A program made the translations under genes and the position numbers. From contig OX393551.1 in NCBI GenBank assembly GCA_947650365.1, positions 91,052,697 through 91,116,696 of the forward strand: a DNA stretch of 64,000 bases, written 5' to 3'. Positions 62,597 to 64,000 of the stretch are shown one piece after another; the first letter of the stretch is position 1; every line of letters starts with the position of its first letter. Source of the DNA: Chamaelirium japonicum. Its lineage: Eukaryota; Streptophyta; Magnoliopsida; Liliales; Melanthiaceae. A model generated the notes under the pieces. That model saw nothing but the letters and a program-made list of their open reading frames with translations. It was not told where the DNA came from and made no database searches.

Positions 62597-64000
62597 CGCA
62601 CGATTGTATCCATTCTAATTCATTCGTACGATCCATTATAATTCATTCATACAATCCATTCTAATTCATTTGCACGATCCATTCGCATTCACTCAAACGA
62701 TCCATACTAATTCATTCATATGATCCATTCTAATTCATTCGCACGAATGTATCCATTCTAATTCATTCGTACGATCCATTCTAATTCATTCGCACGATCC
62801 ATTCTAATTCATTAATACGATCCAATCTAATTCATTTATACGATCTATTCTAATTCATTCGCACGAATATATCATTTCTAATTCATTCGTACGATCCATT
62901 CTAATTCATTCGCACAATCTATTCTAATTCATTAGTATGATCCATTCTAATTCATTCGTACGATCCATTCTAATTCATTAGCACGATCCAAATTCATTTA
63001 TCCGTACGATCTATTCTATTTCATTCGTACGATCCATTCTTATCGCATGATCCATTCTAATTCATTCGCACGATCCATTCTCCATTCTAATTCCTTCGTA
63101 CGATCCATTCTAATTCCTTCGTATCCATTCTAATTCACTCATACGATCCATTCTAATTCATTCATACGATCCATTCTAATTCATTCGCATGAATGTATCC
63201 ATTCTAATTCATTCGTACGATCCATTCTAATTCATTCGCACAATCTATTCTTATTCATTCATACGATCCATCCTAATTCATTCGCACGAATGTATCCATT
63301 CTAATTCATTCGTACAATCCATTCTATTTCATTCGTACGATCCATTCTTACTCATTCGTACGATCCATTCGTATCCATTCTAATTCATTCGTACGATCTA
63401 TTCTAATTCATTCGTACGATCCACTCTAATTCATTAATACGATCCAATCTAATTCATTCATATGATCCATTCTAATTCATTCATACGATCCATTCTAATT
63501 CATTCGCACGATCCATTCTAATTCATTCGTACGATCCATTCTAATTCATTCGTACGATCCATTCTAATTCATTCGCACAATCCATTCTAATTCATTCGCA
63601 CGAATGTATCCATTCTAATTCATTCGTATGATCCATTCTAATTCATTCACACGATCCATTCTAATTCATTCATACAATCCATTCTATTTCTTTTGCACGA
63701 ATGTATCCATTCTAATTCATTCGTACGATCCATTCTATTTCATTCGTACGATCCATTCTAATTCATTCGTACAATCCATTCTAATTCATTCGCACGATCT
63801 ATTCGAATTCATTCGCACGAATGTATCCACTCTAATTCATTCATACGATCCATTCTAATTCCTTCGTACGATCCATTCTATTTCATTCGTATGATCCATT
63901 CTATTTCATTCATATAATCCATTCTAATTCATTCGTACGATCCATTCTAATTCATTTATACGATCTAATCTAATTCAATCATACAATCCATTCTAATTCA
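62597..64000 (+). repeat. 23-bp satellite, plus block 51 (G-E-D-C-L)
   Basis: G near 62682, E near 62868, D at 62990-63140, C at 63260-63460 and L at 63628-63858, the plus-strand mirror of block 38 without B. The array runs out of the window. Confidence 0.92.

Noticed and set aside
573..63858. Open frames of 60-116 codons in the satellite, on both strands
   Set aside because: They follow variant 23-bp units that happen to lack the periodic TAA, share a 23-residue period, and show no start context or domain.
1..64000. Animal GAATG/CATTC satellite (human satellite II/III-like)
   Set aside because: The shared pentamer is short; the 23-bp period, CGTACG core and embedded plant elements point elsewhere.
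1..64000. Telomeric repeat or rDNA spacer
   Set aside because: No TTTAGGG runs and no rRNA gene sequence are visible.
1..64000. Polarity switches as pure assembly error
   Set aside because: Recurrence of J1, J3, J4 and J5 with shared flanking variants in both orientations is hard to get by misassembly, though individual switches still need read support.

Overview
The window is nuclear repeat DNA from a land plant, most likely a flowering plant; the species cannot be told from the sequence. The evidence is a Ty3/gypsy LTR element with a Tat/Ogre-type gag, an antisense gene resembling the plant-only Transposase_28 family with plant-style introns, and a CACTA-type MITE. No ordinary host gene, rRNA, tRNA or CRISPR array is visible.

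About 55 kb (1-7276 and 15973-64000) is one satellite with a 23-bp unit (clean copy at 28-50), roughly 2,300 copies. It contains GATCC, two CATTC words and the palindrome CGTACG. A 28-bp variant carries an extra GAATG-type pentamer and a rare 19-bp variant lacks four bases. The array is not a uniform head-to-tail run: I read 51 blocks of alternating polarity, with 50 switches (25 minus-to-plus, 25 plus-to-minus), from 69 bp to about 3.3 kb long. Block edges are accurate to a few bases. 'Plus' means the strand reading GATCCATTC; 'minus' means GAATGGATC.

Variant units mark higher-order modules that recur in both orientations. I use these labels: A (GCACGAAGGTATCC), B (a tract open for 79 codons), C (CCATTCGTATCC with GATCCAATCT), D (ATTCATTTATCC then CATTCTCCATTC), E (GAATATATCCTTTC), G (CGCATTCACTCAAACG), H (CGGTATGATTCATTC then TTCAATCCATTC), L (TTCTTTTGCACGAATG). 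Their plus-strand order is G-B-E-D-C-L. Fifteen of the 25 minus-to-plus switches are one junction, called J1 here, seen nine times in one orientation and six times in the other. This points to an ancestral composite repeat that already held an inversion and was then duplicated and flipped.

One satellite block is interrupted at 7277-15972 by an 8,696-bp LTR retrotransposon in minus orientation. It has two 785-bp LTRs (TGTGGG...CCCACA) and a 5-bp target duplication, GATAC. Reading 5' to 3' on the minus strand it has the 5' LTR, PBS, gag (15025-13301), a short scrap of the integrase C-terminus (13260-13099), a 107-bp tandem repeat, then an oppositely transcribed three-exon gene (9555-12310, plus strand) with its own TATA box and a W-box-rich palindromic repeat upstream, then the polypurine tract and 3' LTR. 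Protease, reverse transcriptase, RNase H and most of integrase are missing, so it would need enzymes from a relative. The LTRs differ at 11 sites by eye, all transitions, so insertion was fairly recent.

A second, small insertion at 49885-50045 is a 161-bp CACTA-type MITE with 13-bp inverted termini and an ATT target duplication.
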